A stretch of 64,000 bases of DNA from Zingiber officinale (GCF_018446385.1 NC_055988.1:164188209-164252208); one strand, 5' to 3'; counted from the first letter of the stretch, positions 22,088 to 34,819 are shown. The notes: generated from the letters alone by a model not told the origin. Program-made: numbers and translations.

Positions 22088-23260
22088 GCTGGGCTCCGGC
22101 GAGGGTGGGGAGGAGGAGGAGGAGTAGTGAGGAGGAAGGTGGGGGTGTGTATTAGTAGAAGGCAGTGGGCCCACATGTCTCGCTGCGGTAGCTTTCATTG
22201 GCCCAAACGGTCGGACCCGGCCGGTGGACCACCACCTCTTTCACTCTCCTCGCATTAACTCCAAGGGTGATCTTCAGCAATTTTACAATCTACCGCAATG
22301 TTTTTGTTGAAATTAACTATTATGTGGCAAAATGTGATTCGCTCGCCCCCAGTGCCTCCGTTAATCCGTCACTATGCCAACACGGAGGAGAGGTAAATCA
22401 CGAATGACTACTAGTCATTAGTACAAATGGCTAAAATATAGGGGAGGTTATGCTTGATCACGCCGAATTTCAATCCCAAGATTTCATATGGCAATATTCC
22501 ATATCTTAACCATCGTACCGCCCCAAGGAGACTAAAATTAACTATTATGGCTTCTAGTACCGCGAGTAAATTTCATGTACGATTGGATCAGAATCAAACT
22601 TGAACAATACAAAATTTTCAATTTCGTTGGTTTGTAGCCCTATTGTGAATTATAAATAAAAGCTATAATTTTGAAAAACTAATATTATAAACTATAGGGG
22701 TGAATCTAAAAATCTGTTAAACTAGCATGGGAGGCGAAATGAAAATATGTTTAATGGATTCGATTGATTTAATTTGTTGGGTGGGGCGGAGAAGGACGCA
22801 GCCAGCGCCCGGGATTCACGCGCTGCTGCCGGTGGCTCGGCGCGTGACGTGACGGGGCCGCGGTGGCTGGTGGGGCGGATACGGTGGCGGATCGCCGGCG
22901 GCCGGTCCATCTGGGCACCGTGGGTGCCTCCACGTGATGCTGCAGGGCTGCGAGGTGGGTCGCCGGACCACTCTCGGTGGGTCGGACAGCAGTGGGGCTC
23001 ACATCGCCTAATTATTGGATCCGTTTTTTTAAAATTATTATTTTTATTTTTCTACCATTTTGAATTTACCACGTAATTGTTTGCTTTTTTTAAACCAATA
23101 ATTAATAAGAATTTATTTATTTAAAGGAGAGGTGTGAGTTAATGGCAGTGACTTGCCTCGCGACTGCACCCAGTAGGGAGGGCTGTGGGGCCCGGCGGAG
23201 ATATCAAAGGGTGAAGGCTGTAGGGGGCCCTTCCTTATACGTCACTTACGCCATGGCATA

Positions 23261-23304
<44 letters not shown>

Positions 23305-23500
23305 AGAGGAGAACCATGGTAATAATTTTGTTACATTCTTGATAAGTCTTAGTAATCGACAAAATCCATTCGATAACAAGACTACTACTCGACAAATTAT
23401 AAGATTAACCAGTGAAATGGAGTATACATTACAAAAGATCCATGTAGGAACAAGAGAAAGAGAGTCGTAAAATAATATTACAACTAAAAGAAGATAATTT
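22088..23500. promoter_or_regulatory. Upstream region of the HLH gene
   Basis: Two GC-rich blocks lie here. The one at 22780-23010 has TGACGTGACG, a bZIP-type motif, at about 22846. The one at 23150-23250 includes GGGGCCC. No clear TATA box was found near the start codon. A run of 39 A lies at 23264-23302. Frames in the GC-rich blocks overlap on both strands and show no recognisable protein. Confidence 0.4.
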
Positions 23501-23503
23501 TTA

Positions 23504-24359
23504 TGGTGCGTTTAATTCGGGGTTATATTTAATAATTTTAGTTATCCATCCAAGGTTATCAACAAAAATCTTGTTTGATTTAGGTATTCGATGATTCCTG
23601 AATAATGTTTCATGTCCGACACGTCAGCAAAAGGGTCATGCAGTCCGGAATCGAAAAACCTCAGAAAACTAAGGTTTTTCTTGATTCTGGGGTTAACGAA
23701 TTTTTTTTACCAAAAATATCCTCCCATAAAAAAAATCATGGAAAAAAGAGAAAAAATGTAAAAAATATTAAAAAATGTAAAAAAAATTAAAATTTTTAAA
23801 AATAATTTATTTTTAAAAATATAAATTTTAAAAATAAAAAAAAATAAATTTAAAAACATTTTAAAAAATTTTAAAAATTTAAAAAAATTTAAATTTTTTT
23901 TTAAAAATTTTAAAAATAAAAAAATTAAAAATAAAAGATTTATAAAAATTTTAAAAAATTAAAAATAAAATAAATAAATAAAATTTTAAATTTTAAAAAT
24001 GTAAAAATATATATATATATATATATATAAATATAAAAAATATAAAAACATTTAAAAAATAAAAAACACATAAAAAAGTAAAAAAAATATACAAGAAACA
24101 GAAAAGTAAAAAAAAACATTAAAATAATAATAATAATATTATTATTATTATGTATAGTTGATTTTGTAACTGAGGGTAATACGGTAAAATATTAAACTAA
24201 GGTATTCATTAAAACCTTCAAACAAACAAATTTTTGTTACATTACCTACGTTGAACTAAACAAGATTAGTTATGTTTTATTCCCCATAACCTTGGTTATG
24301 CGATTATTTGGTAATCACATAACAAAGGTTATACATGATAACTTGAACTAAACACATTC
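23504..24359. mobile_element. PIF/Harbinger-like MITE (probable)
   Basis: The ends TGGTGCGTTTAATTC and, on the other strand, GAATGTGTTTAGTTC match at 10 of 15 positions and are flanked by TTA (23501-23503) and TTA (24360-24362), as in Tourist-type elements. The 856-bp interior is mostly A/T homopolymer-like sequence with (TA)n at about 24008-24028. It has no transposase. Confidence 0.5.
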
Positions 24360-24429
24360 TTATAGTCATTCATTAGGATATATGGTAAATAAATTAAATA
24401 TTTATGAGTAAATTTGATATTTCACTCAA

Positions 24430-24677
24430 TAAAAATTTATTTATACGCATTCAATTGTCTAGCAAAGCTCCAATCCCTCCACTAATCCATCCTTTCTAGT
24501 AAAGTTCATATGAAAAAAAAAATCACGGAGACCATGCTAACTGAATGAAAAAAATTCATGTTAATTTTACAGCAGAATAAAATAATTTAATCACAATATT
24601 TTAAGATGTACAGTTCATATGAAAAACAAAAGTACATATTCCTCCCGGCAACTGACTCATCCTCTTATCCAGTGGTA
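24430..24677 (+). repeat. Direct repeat, copy 1
   Basis: Very similar to 27779-28038 over about 240 bp, including 'ccctccactaatccatcc' and the long shared stretch from 'ttaattttacagcagaat' to 'cctcccggcaactgac'. Copy 1 lacks about 19 bp present in copy 2. No coding function is seen. Confidence 0.85.
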
Positions 24678-25439
24678 GATCCAGAATGATAAATGGCTGG
24701 GCTGATCTCGCATTAGCCGAGTCGGTCAACAGGTCCGAGTTCATTTTGCATGGGCACATGTACATTATCATTTCTCTTTTTCTTATATTTCACCTAATTT
24801 AAATTTTTATTGAATAATTTTTTTCATTATTTATGAAATTATTAAATTAATTTATGGATAATGATATCTAATTAGTAGACATTGAAAATTTGAAGGTCAT
24901 GTTGAATTAAAGATTTGGCCACTAATGTAGTGTTAGAGAGTGTGTCATTAATGATGTGGTAGAGATAGTTGGTTAGCGAGAGTGGCGTGAGACTGTGCTC
25001 GAGTGTCTCGCATAGGACCTCCATCCATAATTATTCGGCTCCGGCGTAGACATAACTCGTAAGGGCCCGTGTGGAGGACACGTCTACTACATCATGGCAG
25101 CCGAGGGTGGCCATGTTGACGACTATACCTCAAGAGAGGGCCTAGCTACGAAGGGAGTTGCCGTGGCCACGAGGGGAGGCTTACGTGTGAGCCAATGGGA
25201 GCGAGGCTGCATACGAGGAAGAGAATAAAAAAAATAAAAAAAATGAGAGAATGGATTTTCTTAGAAATTCCTTAATTCATTTTAAATTGATCGAATCAAT
25301 TTAATCAAATTAAATTTTATTCAGTGGGAACTTTATCGAATCAAATCCAAATCAATTTTGATTTCAACCAACATGCTCCTTATCTTCGCACCTACTCGAT
25401 ATATTTTGTTTGACCCAAATTTAATTTTAAATTTAAAAA
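24678..25439. other. Unassigned intergenic sequence
   Basis: Mixed AT-rich and moderately GC-rich sequence. No gene is recognised. Confidence 0.3.
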
Positions 25440-27306
25440 TGATTAACGAGGTTAGGTAGCGTCGAATCTGAGGCGACCGGCCCGACTCCACAAAAGTTTG
25501 TTAGTTAGAGCCCTAGAGCCAATCATTTGATGATTGTTGTATGAACTCATTGTATCATATTTCTTATGTATATAAAGGCATTTGTTTATGACTATTATAC
25601 TTACTTGTATTGGTACCAAATAACTAAGTATAATAGCGTCCATTAGTAGAAGGTTCTTACCTATATCAATCGATTGATTGAATCGATAGTGAGATGATAT
25701 AGGGAGCACTACTCTTAATCATTCCTAATCGAGTATTAACATTCAAGGACAATGTTAATGCAACGAGACTAGCATGTAGGTCAACTCGATGACTTGATCT
25801 CACAAGTCATGGATATAGAGATATCAAGTTGACACATGGGTATGCATTGGAGAATGTATACTGAATGACCCGCCATGAGAAAGTATAATGGATCGTTATA
25901 TGAGTGTCATATACTTTTTCATGTGGCTATTAGTATGACTATTAGTCCTTGAACCTAAAGTCACCATGGTTCCCTATATAAGGAGTTACATACTTTAGCT
26001 TCGTCAAACGTCACCCGTAATTGGGTGGACTATAAAGGCGATTACTGGGTATGTAACAAATTATGCGGAGGGATGTGAGTGATGTAGATGAGATCTATCC
26101 CTCCTATATGACGGGAGTGACATCGATATTCTTGATAGAGTGAGACCACGAAGTGCATGGCCATGCCCAAATGAGTTAATATGAGATATTGAGCTCATTT
26201 GATTGAGTGAGTCTACTTGGGATTCAAGATTTAGATTGATTAGAGGATGACACGGTCTATGCCTCACATTAATCAATCTAGATGTCAAGGATAGAAGGAC
26301 TCTTGTCATATATTGTGAAAAGTCACAAGGTGATGTTGGATCTCAACATTCTTATAACTTGGGTAGTAATGATGTGTTGCTAGATACCGCTCATTACTTA
26401 TGCTTCTAAATGGGTTTAGGAGCATTGCCAACGTTATAAGAACATATAGGATCACACACAAAGGGCAATTAGATGGAGATTAGGTTCATTTGATGAACCT
26501 AAAGGATTAGGTCCATGTGATGAACCAAATTGGATTAAGAGTAATCCAAATTAGGTTAATTGAGTTGGACTCAATTTGATTCATGTGTTAGATGAGTCTA
26601 ATTTGGACTTAGACTCATTGAGTCAATTTAATTCAATGAATAGAGATTCATTAAATTAAAATTGACTTGGACCAATGGTTAGATTTGATCAACCATGGGA
26701 GAGAAGTGGTCAAGTTTGACTTGACTTGAGAGGAAGATGAAGGGTCAAGTTTGACTTGACCATTTGCCACCTCATTGGTGAGTTGACATTAAGTGGCTAA
26801 TAGTGATGTGCCACATCATCAAGGCTAGCACATGTATGTGCCACCTCATGAGGGAGATCAAGAGCCTTGACTCTTGATATTCCATGGGGTTTAAAAACCT
26901 TTCATGAAAGTGGCCGACCACTTAATCATCTTGGGAGTTTTTCATTTTGTTTTGAAACCTCCATCTTCTTCCTCAAGCTTTCTTCTCTCCCTCTCCTCCT
27001 CTTTGGCCGAATCTTTCAAAGGTGCTAGCACACCTTTTGTTAGGTTTCTCCATCATTTGTTCGTGTGGATATGCATAGAGGGTTGTACACTTGACAACCT
27101 TGAGATCCGGCGAACCTTGGACGAGCGGGATACGCGAAGGGCTTCGCTTCAAAGGTATACCTTCTGATCTTGTAGATCTAGTGTAGATCTAGGAGTAGAA
27201 ACACATGTATATGAAATTTTAAACTTCGCACGGATCCGGTGGCATGAGATTCAGGGTTTTCGCAACGCAAAAAACAGTTTTTGCGGTCCGGAAAACCCAA
27301 CAAAGT
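25440..27306 (+). repeat. LTR-like dispersed repeat, non-coding
   Basis: A long non-coding stretch with phrases I recognise as a dispersed plant repeat, such as 'gaatgacccgccatgagaaa' and 'gagtgagaccacgaagtgca'. It closes with 'ggtccggaaaacccaaca', an LTR-type CA end. No start, TSD, PBS or coding domain could be fixed, so the class is uncertain; an LTR of a large element or a large retrotransposon derivative is most likely. Confidence 0.5.
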
Positions 27307-27778
27307 TTTCCATCGACTGTCACGGTCAATTGAGAAGGGCTAGTGGTGAGCGTCCAAGAATCCTAATATCCCTTGATTGCACATCCCATTTGGAATAAAA
27401 AATCTCTATAAATATGTCGTAGATAAAAATTGAACTGTAGATACATAACACAGGAGAAATTCGATTTTAATTAAATTGGTATCTTGATTTTGTGTTCTAT
27501 CATTTAATTAACTAATTAATTTATATATATATATAAAGTACAGTTAATAGTTAAGAATAATATAATTAAGAAAATTTTTTAAAAATAATTTTAACAAAGA
27601 TATATCATATAATTTAATCATTATTATTATATTAAATTTCTAATAATTTTTAATACAGATAAAATCACATTAGGGCCGGACTATAGCCCAGTATAACTCT
27701 CACGTGACTTAGTCTCTGTTCTTATCTATAATAAAATAAAATGGAAATAGATCACTACGATCGAATTATGATTCGATT

Positions 27779-28038
27779 AATAAGAATTTATTTATACCGC
27801 TTCAATTGTCTAGTAAACAATGGACAGCATCTCAGCTCCCATCCCTCCACTAATCCATCCTTTCTAGTAAAGTTCATATGAAAAAAAAATTCTCGCGGAG
27901 ACCATGCAAACTGAATGAAAAAAGTTCATGTTAATTTTACAGCAGAATAAAATAATTTAATCACAATATTTTAAGATGTACAGTTCATATGAAAAACAAA
28001 AGTACATGTTCCTCCCGGCAACTGACGCATCCTCTTAT
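27779..28038 (+). repeat. Direct repeat, copy 2
   Basis: Partner of 24430-24677, 3.35 kb downstream in the same orientation. Its right end (CATCCTCTTAT, 28028-28038) was duplicated by insertion of the MITE at 28039. Confidence 0.85.
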
Positions 28039-28375
28039 TTATAATAAAATAAAATAAAATAAAATGGATCAGGAATGAATTACTTATAATGGACCATTTA
28101 TAATTAAGTCGAATTGTGATTATGATCCAATCAAATTAGTTATGATCCATTTTTAGATCATCATCTCTTCTAGATTATAATTTGGATCGGATAGGTAGCC
28201 GAAGACCGCCTTTCGCTCGACGAGGCTAGGTTGGTTGGCCACTTGCCCATAGTCGGCGGTTTCTGTGTGTCTTCCAATCATTTATTCTGGTCCAAATTAT
28301 AATTTGAAGATGATAAATTTAAGAAGAGATCATAATTAATTATAATCAGGTCATACCCATGATTTATAAATGATC
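28039..28375. mobile_element. Foldback MITE with 11-bp target duplication
   Basis: This 337-bp insertion lies between two exact copies of CATCCTCTTAT (28028-28038 and 28376-28386). The interior is an imperfect hairpin: 'aattataatttg' and 'gatcatcatctcttct' stretches on one side pair with matching stretches on the other. The right end is GATCATTTATAAATC on the minus strand; a similar GGATCA stretch lies 27 bp inside the left end. There is no coding capacity. An 8-11 bp duplication points to a Mutator-like or hAT-like source. Confidence 0.6.
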
Positions 28376-28386
28376 CATCCTCTTAT

Positions 28387-28901
28387 CTAAATTTGTATGG
28401 ATAAAGGGGATCTGGCCTCCAATATGCCTATAATTTTTAACTGATGTGAATTTCTCAGTTATATGATTGATCTCCTTTGTAGATAGTAGAGGCACTGTAA
28501 AGGGACCGCCCAGATGACTATTTCAACTATTACTGTCAATTTTCTAACTAAAAAATTAATGTCATCATTAATACTACTAGATGACTCACTGATTTATTGG
28601 AACGAGCCATCACGAGCAAGTCGGATGAATATCGAGTTGTCTCTGGTTAAATACTTTCTTATTGAGTCCGCTCCTATCGGATTGGCAGTTAACCGGGTCG
28701 GCGAGTCATCGAGCCACCGAGCAACGAAAACAAGGGGTTGTCCGTTGCCGACCTGGGACAGAGAAGAGGGTGGTCGCCGAATGTACGTCTGGCTCTGACA
28801 AATATCAATAGAAATGATGACCGCCCAAAATTGAATCATGAACTTTCCTCACGATGGTTGGACGAGTTGGGAAGCTGCAACCGCCAAATAGAGTTGGAAG
28901 G
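28387..28901. other. Unassigned sequence left of the Tat-type element
   Basis: Short frames on both strands and no recognised protein. The right end is the target site of the gypsy element. Confidence 0.3.
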
Positions 28902-28906
28902 GTGGT

Positions 28907-29722
28907 TGATCCTATCTAAAAGTTATGGGGAAGGTTAACTGATATGTGATTTTTGAATTGATCACGTATAGATCTCGTTCCGCTCTGTAATATAAGAAAT
29001 ATTAGTATTGGATTAGGGAATGGATTTCCGGCGTTGGCCCTCCGACGCTCAAGTTAATCATTGGAACAACGAAAGAAAGTGGAGCAACAGTAAGTACATA
29101 TGTGAATAGTGAATAACATGTACCTCCGCTGGTATATGGATCTCCCTCTTATATAGTGCCCCAATGGATGACGTGCACGCTCCTCAAGGCATGAGCACGT
29201 TCTCTAAATTGTCCTATGAAAGGATATATCAGAAAATGACTCTGATACCATATCTTAACAGGGCATGCAATCTCCGACAAGACAGTAGAAGCTTCCGCTG
29301 CATGATCCGCCTATTGATCATGCCCTGTTGTCAGCGACACTATCTCCTAAAGGGATATTAAGATGATCGGTCGACCTGTGCTACTCTCCCCTGCATTGAC
29401 TTGATTCAGTAGATTGTCTCTGCCTGACCGAACAAGCGCTCTGGTCGGCGTGGTCGCCTTAGCGTTCCTCTGATCTATAATGAGAGTATGATGTTCTTGT
29501 CGTAGTGTTCCTGGCTAGACGGGTGATCCGCTCAGACAAGTCACACGGCCGATTGGACATATCATGCCCAATTGACGGTTGGAGTCGATTTCCACTCGGC
29601 CATCTTTGGCGGGACTGTTAACCACCACTAACCATCATTGACCACCTTGACTTTGACTTCCACATCGACTGTCATCTCCGCCTTTGACCCACGCTTAGTG
29701 GGCCCCCTTTATGACCACATCA
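28907..29722 (-). repeat. 3' LTR of the Tat-type element
   Basis: An 816-bp LTR starting TGATCC and ending CCACATCA in plus-strand reading. A TATA box on the minus strand (gcactatataag) lies at about 29147-29158. The 5' LTR is shorter by about 175 bp because a block including this TATA region is missing near 39115. Confidence 0.85.
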
Positions 29723-30498
29723 CAAGTCTTCCCCTTAAATCTAGTCGAAAGAGGTTGTAAGTCTGACTGACTAGACAAACAATGTCTTCAATGACCTTTC
29801 CCTGATCGAGTATTCTCTATTTTCGAGCTTCTGATCGGCTCGTATCATCTTCATAGTCATCACTCTACTGTATCTTACTAACCGGAGCTCAGAACCGCAA
29901 CTCGGATCTGGTGAACATAGAAGCTTTTTTGCTGACCTAGGTTTAGAGTCGTCGCTCGGCTATGTCTTAGTCAAAGCTCTATGCCGATTGGGATTATTGG
30001 CGACAACACTTAGTAAATTTTTACATCTCATTGCTTTCTCGGATGAGCGCCCTTTATTGGTTGCTAACGTCCTCCCAATTTCTGGAAGACTGTGCAAATC
30101 TTTGGCCATTATGGCTGAGCGTGTCACCCATGCCTTTTAATTAAGTCTCATTAATGCTTCCCCATTATCAACTGCCATGCGTCCCAATCTCTGCCACCGC
30201 ACGCTTGATATGACAGACTGATATCTACAGTTGATGTGATAGGTGCCTTTTCGAATTCTATGGTTAGATTTCAACTTTGTTATTTGCAAACCTTGATCGA
30301 ACGGCTCGGAGTGATTGTTCGCTGGGCTTTATAAGCCCTTATTTACTTGTCGTCATCTTCATATTTCCTTGCACTTTTGTTCTTGAGCACACTCTGTGAC
30401 GCTTCTCCTTCTCCTCATCTTTGTCGGTGACCTTTCTTAGTAAGTCTTTCATTTCTTTCTTTCGTTGAGTTCGTGATTTGCTTCTTTCTCAATTTTCT

Positions 30499-32850
30499 AT
30501 GGTTGTTTCCCCTCAACCTCCCTTGTCGGTCCCCGGGCTTTGGTACACTTCCACCAGGTCCAAGTTCAACGAGGATGAGATTGATTAGATGAACTCACCT
30601 ACTGTTTCCCCTCCTATTATCAAATCGCAATCCCTTCTGCCTACGATCGGCCCCATCAACCTCCCGCTAGCTTTTTGCCCTTCTTTAAAGATCAATTATG
30701 CGTCGGTCTTCGTTTTCCCATTCACCCTTTCTTCTCAGTCATATGTAAATACTTTCATATCTCCCTGTACCAGTTAGTACCGAACTCCTTTAAGCTACTA
30801 TGCGGGATGGTCATACTGTTTTATCTGCACAACATCCCTTTAGTGCCTCGGGTATTCTATTATTTTTATTATCCCAAGTTATTCGAATCAGGGACCTTTC
30901 TATTCCAAGCCCGAGTGGGCTCTGTCTTTCTTGAAAAAATGTCATCCTCCAATAAGCATTGGAGGGAGCATTATTTCTTTGTTCACTTCCCCGACCAGCT
31001 GGCAGATGGAAGTGATGAAGCCTCCGTCGCTCAACAGATATCGAAGCCGATCGGACTAACTTCAAGCAGCTTCCATCTTGGTTGGTCAGAAGTATCATAT
31101 ACACTGGCTACTATTAGAGAGTGTCCTTTATGTGTTCAGGTTAAGCCCGATCTGAATGTGGATGTCTCTCACCCTAGGTATGCTCTTTCTTTTTTCAATC
31201 TTTGAATCTAACTGATTTTTTTTCCTTTTTTGACAGCTTAAATCATGTTGAAGGCACGTCTGAGCGGCAAGAGCAAACTCACGAACGCAGAGATTAACGC
31301 CATTGGTGTTGTCGAGCTGCAGAGTCAGACCTGCAGCCTGTCGACTAATCTAACAACTTGACCAGTGAATTAGGAGGGAGCCACGTGGTGGCCAGCAAGG
31401 CCGAGGCAAGTCAGACAGTGGCTAGCGATGTTGCGGCCACCACAGTTGAACTCCCTCTTGATCGGCCTTCAATGTTGTTGATCTCGGTTCCTTCGGAGTC
31501 GGCCACCTCAGGTGAGCCTCTAATACAACGATGAAAGAGACACCGAGGGGAAGCCTCATCCCATTCAACAACTTTTGCCTTGCAGACCCCCGCCAGTACC
31601 GGCTCACGTCCTCCCTCCAAGCGGGACGAGACTTCATCACCCACCCTTCCTAAGCAGGGGACCGTTGTAATTCCCACTTCTGTATCATCCAACTGGGCAT
31701 CTTCGTTGTCCGGGTTGCCGTCGGGTACCATATTTGTGCTGCTCGTTGCGTATATGCCTCCGTACTCCTCCTTGCTGGCCACCCAGGTATCTACCATTCG
31801 ATCTTTCCCCATGCCCAAGTCCACTGGCCAAGCGACCTACAAGCCTTCTTGTCCGAGCGATCAGAGACACATAACAGCCATCATCCACTTGTCAATTGAT
31901 GAGTGGCGCCACCCGGATGACGCCGAGCTCCGCTCCCTCGAACATCAGATCAGGATTCAAGGACCGCTAGCACAAGTTTGGGCTGATGCTTGGGCCTGTG
32001 CGATGAACATTTCACTGGGGGAGCTCGCGAACAACCATACCCAAAAGACCAATGGGTACGTACATCACCCTATGTTAATTCACTTTATTCCCAATCAACA
32101 CTTACTAACTTATATTTTTCTGCAGTTCTGGATTGAGAGTCTAGACATGTGCCAGAGGCTGGCCATTTTGGAGCATAAAGTTCAATAGATGCGCGCCCAG
32201 ACCGGCCCCTCCGAGGCCTCCTGAGACCATTTTGAATAGCTGACTGTCGAGGTGGCTCAACTGAAGGCCAACCTGGAAAAGAGCTCCGAGTAGCTCAATA
32301 CGGAGAGAAGCAAGAATGCCGAGCAGGCCTCACAACTCTAGTGGCTCACTAAGCAGGCCAATTCCTTTAAGGAGAAGATCAACTCCGCCAATGCCAGGAA
32401 GCTCTAAGTCATCGAAGATTTGGATATCAAGAACAAGGAGGCTCGAGTCTTGGCACAAAATCTCAAGGAGGTGGAAGCTGCTCTGGTGACCGAACTGGAG
32501 AGCCAATCAGAGGAGCAAGTGGCTACCAAGCTTCAGCTCAACGCCAAGGATACCGAGCTGGCTTCGCTGAAGGCCGAGTTAGAGGCATCCCGAGCAGCCT
32601 TCCAAGCTTACAAAGAGGAAGAGCCTGGTTGATTTGAAGTTTTCAAATGCGATTATCTTCGGTTGGACCCCTTCAACAACTGGCTCATGGATTGGACACT
32701 TTGCCTCTTCAATTTTGACATCGATGGGACCCTTTAGCAGTTGAAGGATGGTGACTATCTCCCTCTCACGATGACCAAGAAGATCATATATCAACAGAAG
32801 CTCACCGAGTTCTTGCCGGATGATGTACTTAACTATCTTGACTAGTCATC
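30499..32850 (+). pseudogene. Antisense additional ORF (aORF) of the Tat-type element
   Basis: A degraded, intron-containing reading frame opposite to gag-pol and lying between integrase and the 3' LTR. It starts MVVSPQPPLSVPGLWYTSTR at 30499, hits a stop at 30586 and shifts frame near 30680. The stretch FPIHPFFSVICKYFHISLYQ (about 30717-30776) resembles the plant 'putative gypsy-type transposon' domain (Pfam Transposase_28). Likely introns are 31177-31237 and 32056-32126, each with GT-AG ends. A downstream coiled coil includes LASLKAELEASRAAFQ (32420-32632 frame). Several internal stops follow 32186. Antisense extra ORFs are known from Tat/Retand-like elements; their function is unknown. The end point is approximate. 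Confidence 0.7.
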
Positions 32851-33144
32851 TGACTAGACTTTAATAATTTTTTCTAAGTATCAATGAATGCATGCCCATT
32901 TGGTGATTCTCCGTTTCTATTAAATTTTGCCATTGTCCTTCCATGCGTCATCGTTCAACTCTTGTCCGGTGTTTTAACCATCTTATTATGTTATATAAAA
33001 ATTTCTAAGTATAGATCCTTGCGCTTCCGCTCGTCTATGTAACTAGTCAATGAGACGTCCGATTGCTCATTTCAGCATATGCCGAACGACCTCTATGCCT
33101 TTGTAATAGAAAATCTCATCTACCCATTGGCAGTAGAACTAGCA

Positions 33145-33500
33145 TTATAGTCGGCGTTCGACTCTCCACTAACTTCATTCTCGAGTTTATAGCCACCGCT
33201 CGGTTGTGGTCGTCGACTCTTGAGTTTATAGTCGCCGCTCAGCTTACTTGATGTAGACTCTCGGGTTTATAGTCGTCACTAGACTATTAATGGTGTAGAC
33301 TCGAGGATTTATAGTCGTCGCTCGACTGTTGAATTCTTAGATAAGAGTTTATAGTCGCCGCTCAACTATTGAATTCATAGATAAGGGGTTATAGTCGCCG
33401 CTCGACTGTTGAATTCGTAGACAAGGGTTTATAGTTATCGCTCGATTGTTAAATTCGTAGATAAGGGTTTATAGTCGCCGCTTGACTTTTAACTTGGCCA
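33145..33500. repeat. 40-50-bp tandem array inside the Tat-type element
   Basis: About nine repeats of 'gtttatagtcgccgctcgac'. The right-hand units settle to 40 bp and the left-hand ones are looser. The array lies between the integrase end and the antisense ORF, in the untranslated region where such elements often carry tandem repeats. Confidence 0.85.
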
Positions 33501-33599
33501 AATAGCACAAGAGTTTGGAACATTTGAGATTTTTATTCATTATTCCCCTGCACTAACAAGACATACATTTATATAATTTTATCTAAATTTAATTATGCC

Positions 33600-34800
33600 C
33601 CTCTCACCCGACCCTATAGGGTTGAAGATGGTTTACACTCCAGGACCGTTCAAGCTTTCTCCCGTCTTCATCTTGCAGATAGTAAGCTTTCGAGCAGAGC
33701 TTCTGAATGACTTTGTAGGGTCTTCTCCACAGTGCTTCTAATTTGGTGACGTTACCGACCGGCTTCACTCTTTTCCATACCAAGTCATCGACCTGGAATG
33801 ACCTCGGGATTACCCTTCGGTTGTAGCTCTGCTTCATGCGCTGCCTATACGCCATGAGCTGGACGGCGGCCTTATCTCATACTTCATCTACCATGTCAAG
33901 CTCCATGAGTCTTTGATCAGTGTTTCCATCATCATAGAGCTGCACCCAGTCGGACTGTACTCCTACTTTCACTGGAACCACGGCTTCACCCCGTACACTA
34001 AATGGAACGAGGTTATACCAGTCGTCTCTCTTGGCGTGGTGCGATGAGCCCACAATATGCTGGGGAGTTCATTGGCCCAGCTACCTCCAGCGTGATCGAG
34101 CCAAGCCCGGAGTCCTCTAAGGGTCTCCTTGTTGGTGACTTTCGCCTGGCCATTACTCTACGAATAAGCCACTGAGGTGAAAGCTTATGCAATGTCATAG
34201 CTGTCACACCACTCCTTGAGCCTCTGTCTTGCAAACTATCTTCCGTTGTCTGAGACGAGCCCATGAGGCATGCCGAACCGATACAAGATGTTTTGTCATA
34301 TAAATTTGATAACCATATGCTTGGTTATCTTAACTAACGGCTCAACCTCCACCCATTTTGAGAAATAATCTACTGTCACGAATAAAAATCTTCACTGACC
34401 GGTAGTCGTGGGAAAAGGTCCAACGATGTCTAAGCCCCACTGGTCGAACGGGCAAGACACCGTGGATGCTTTAATCTCTTCGGTGGGTTAGTGCGGGATG
34501 TTATGATACTTCTGACATGACAAGCAAGTGGCCACCATACGAGTAGTGTTGTCTTGCAATGTGGGGCAAAAGTACCCCTCCAACAATATCTTTAAGGCTA
34601 GCAATCTGCCATCCGGATGACTACCGCAGAAGCCTTAGTGAATCTCTTGCAAGATGTATCCAATGCCCTCCGATCTGATGCACTTGAGCAGCAACCTTGA
34701 GAAAGCTCTTTTATATAACTGGTTGCCAATTAGAGTAAATCGCTCGACCCTCTTTTTCAACAAACAAACTTCCTCTTGATTGGCTGGTGTGACGCCCGAT
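33600..34800 (-). pseudogene. Integrase region, Tat-type pol
   Basis: Read on the minus strand with several stops. The zinc-binding HHCC region includes MVATCLSCQKYHNIPH (about 34500-34550), and the catalytic core keeps DIVGPFPTTTG and VSDNG. The C-terminal part (33604-33855 frame) keeps AYRQRMKQSYNRRV and RSWSVNHLQPY, usual for Ty3/gypsy integrases of this group. The enzyme would insert element DNA. Stops inside the core make it inactive. Confidence 0.85.
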
Positions 34801-34819
34801 CAGAGGAACTCTATCAGGG

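Noticed and set aside
21737..22258. 173-codon plus-strand frame
   Set aside because: It is the antisense shadow of the PRE-type gene, which has correct splice sites and family motifs on the minus strand.
22769..23076. GC-rich frames of 77-100 codons on both strands
   Set aside because: Mutually overlapping frames in a GC-rich promoter-like block, with no family signature.
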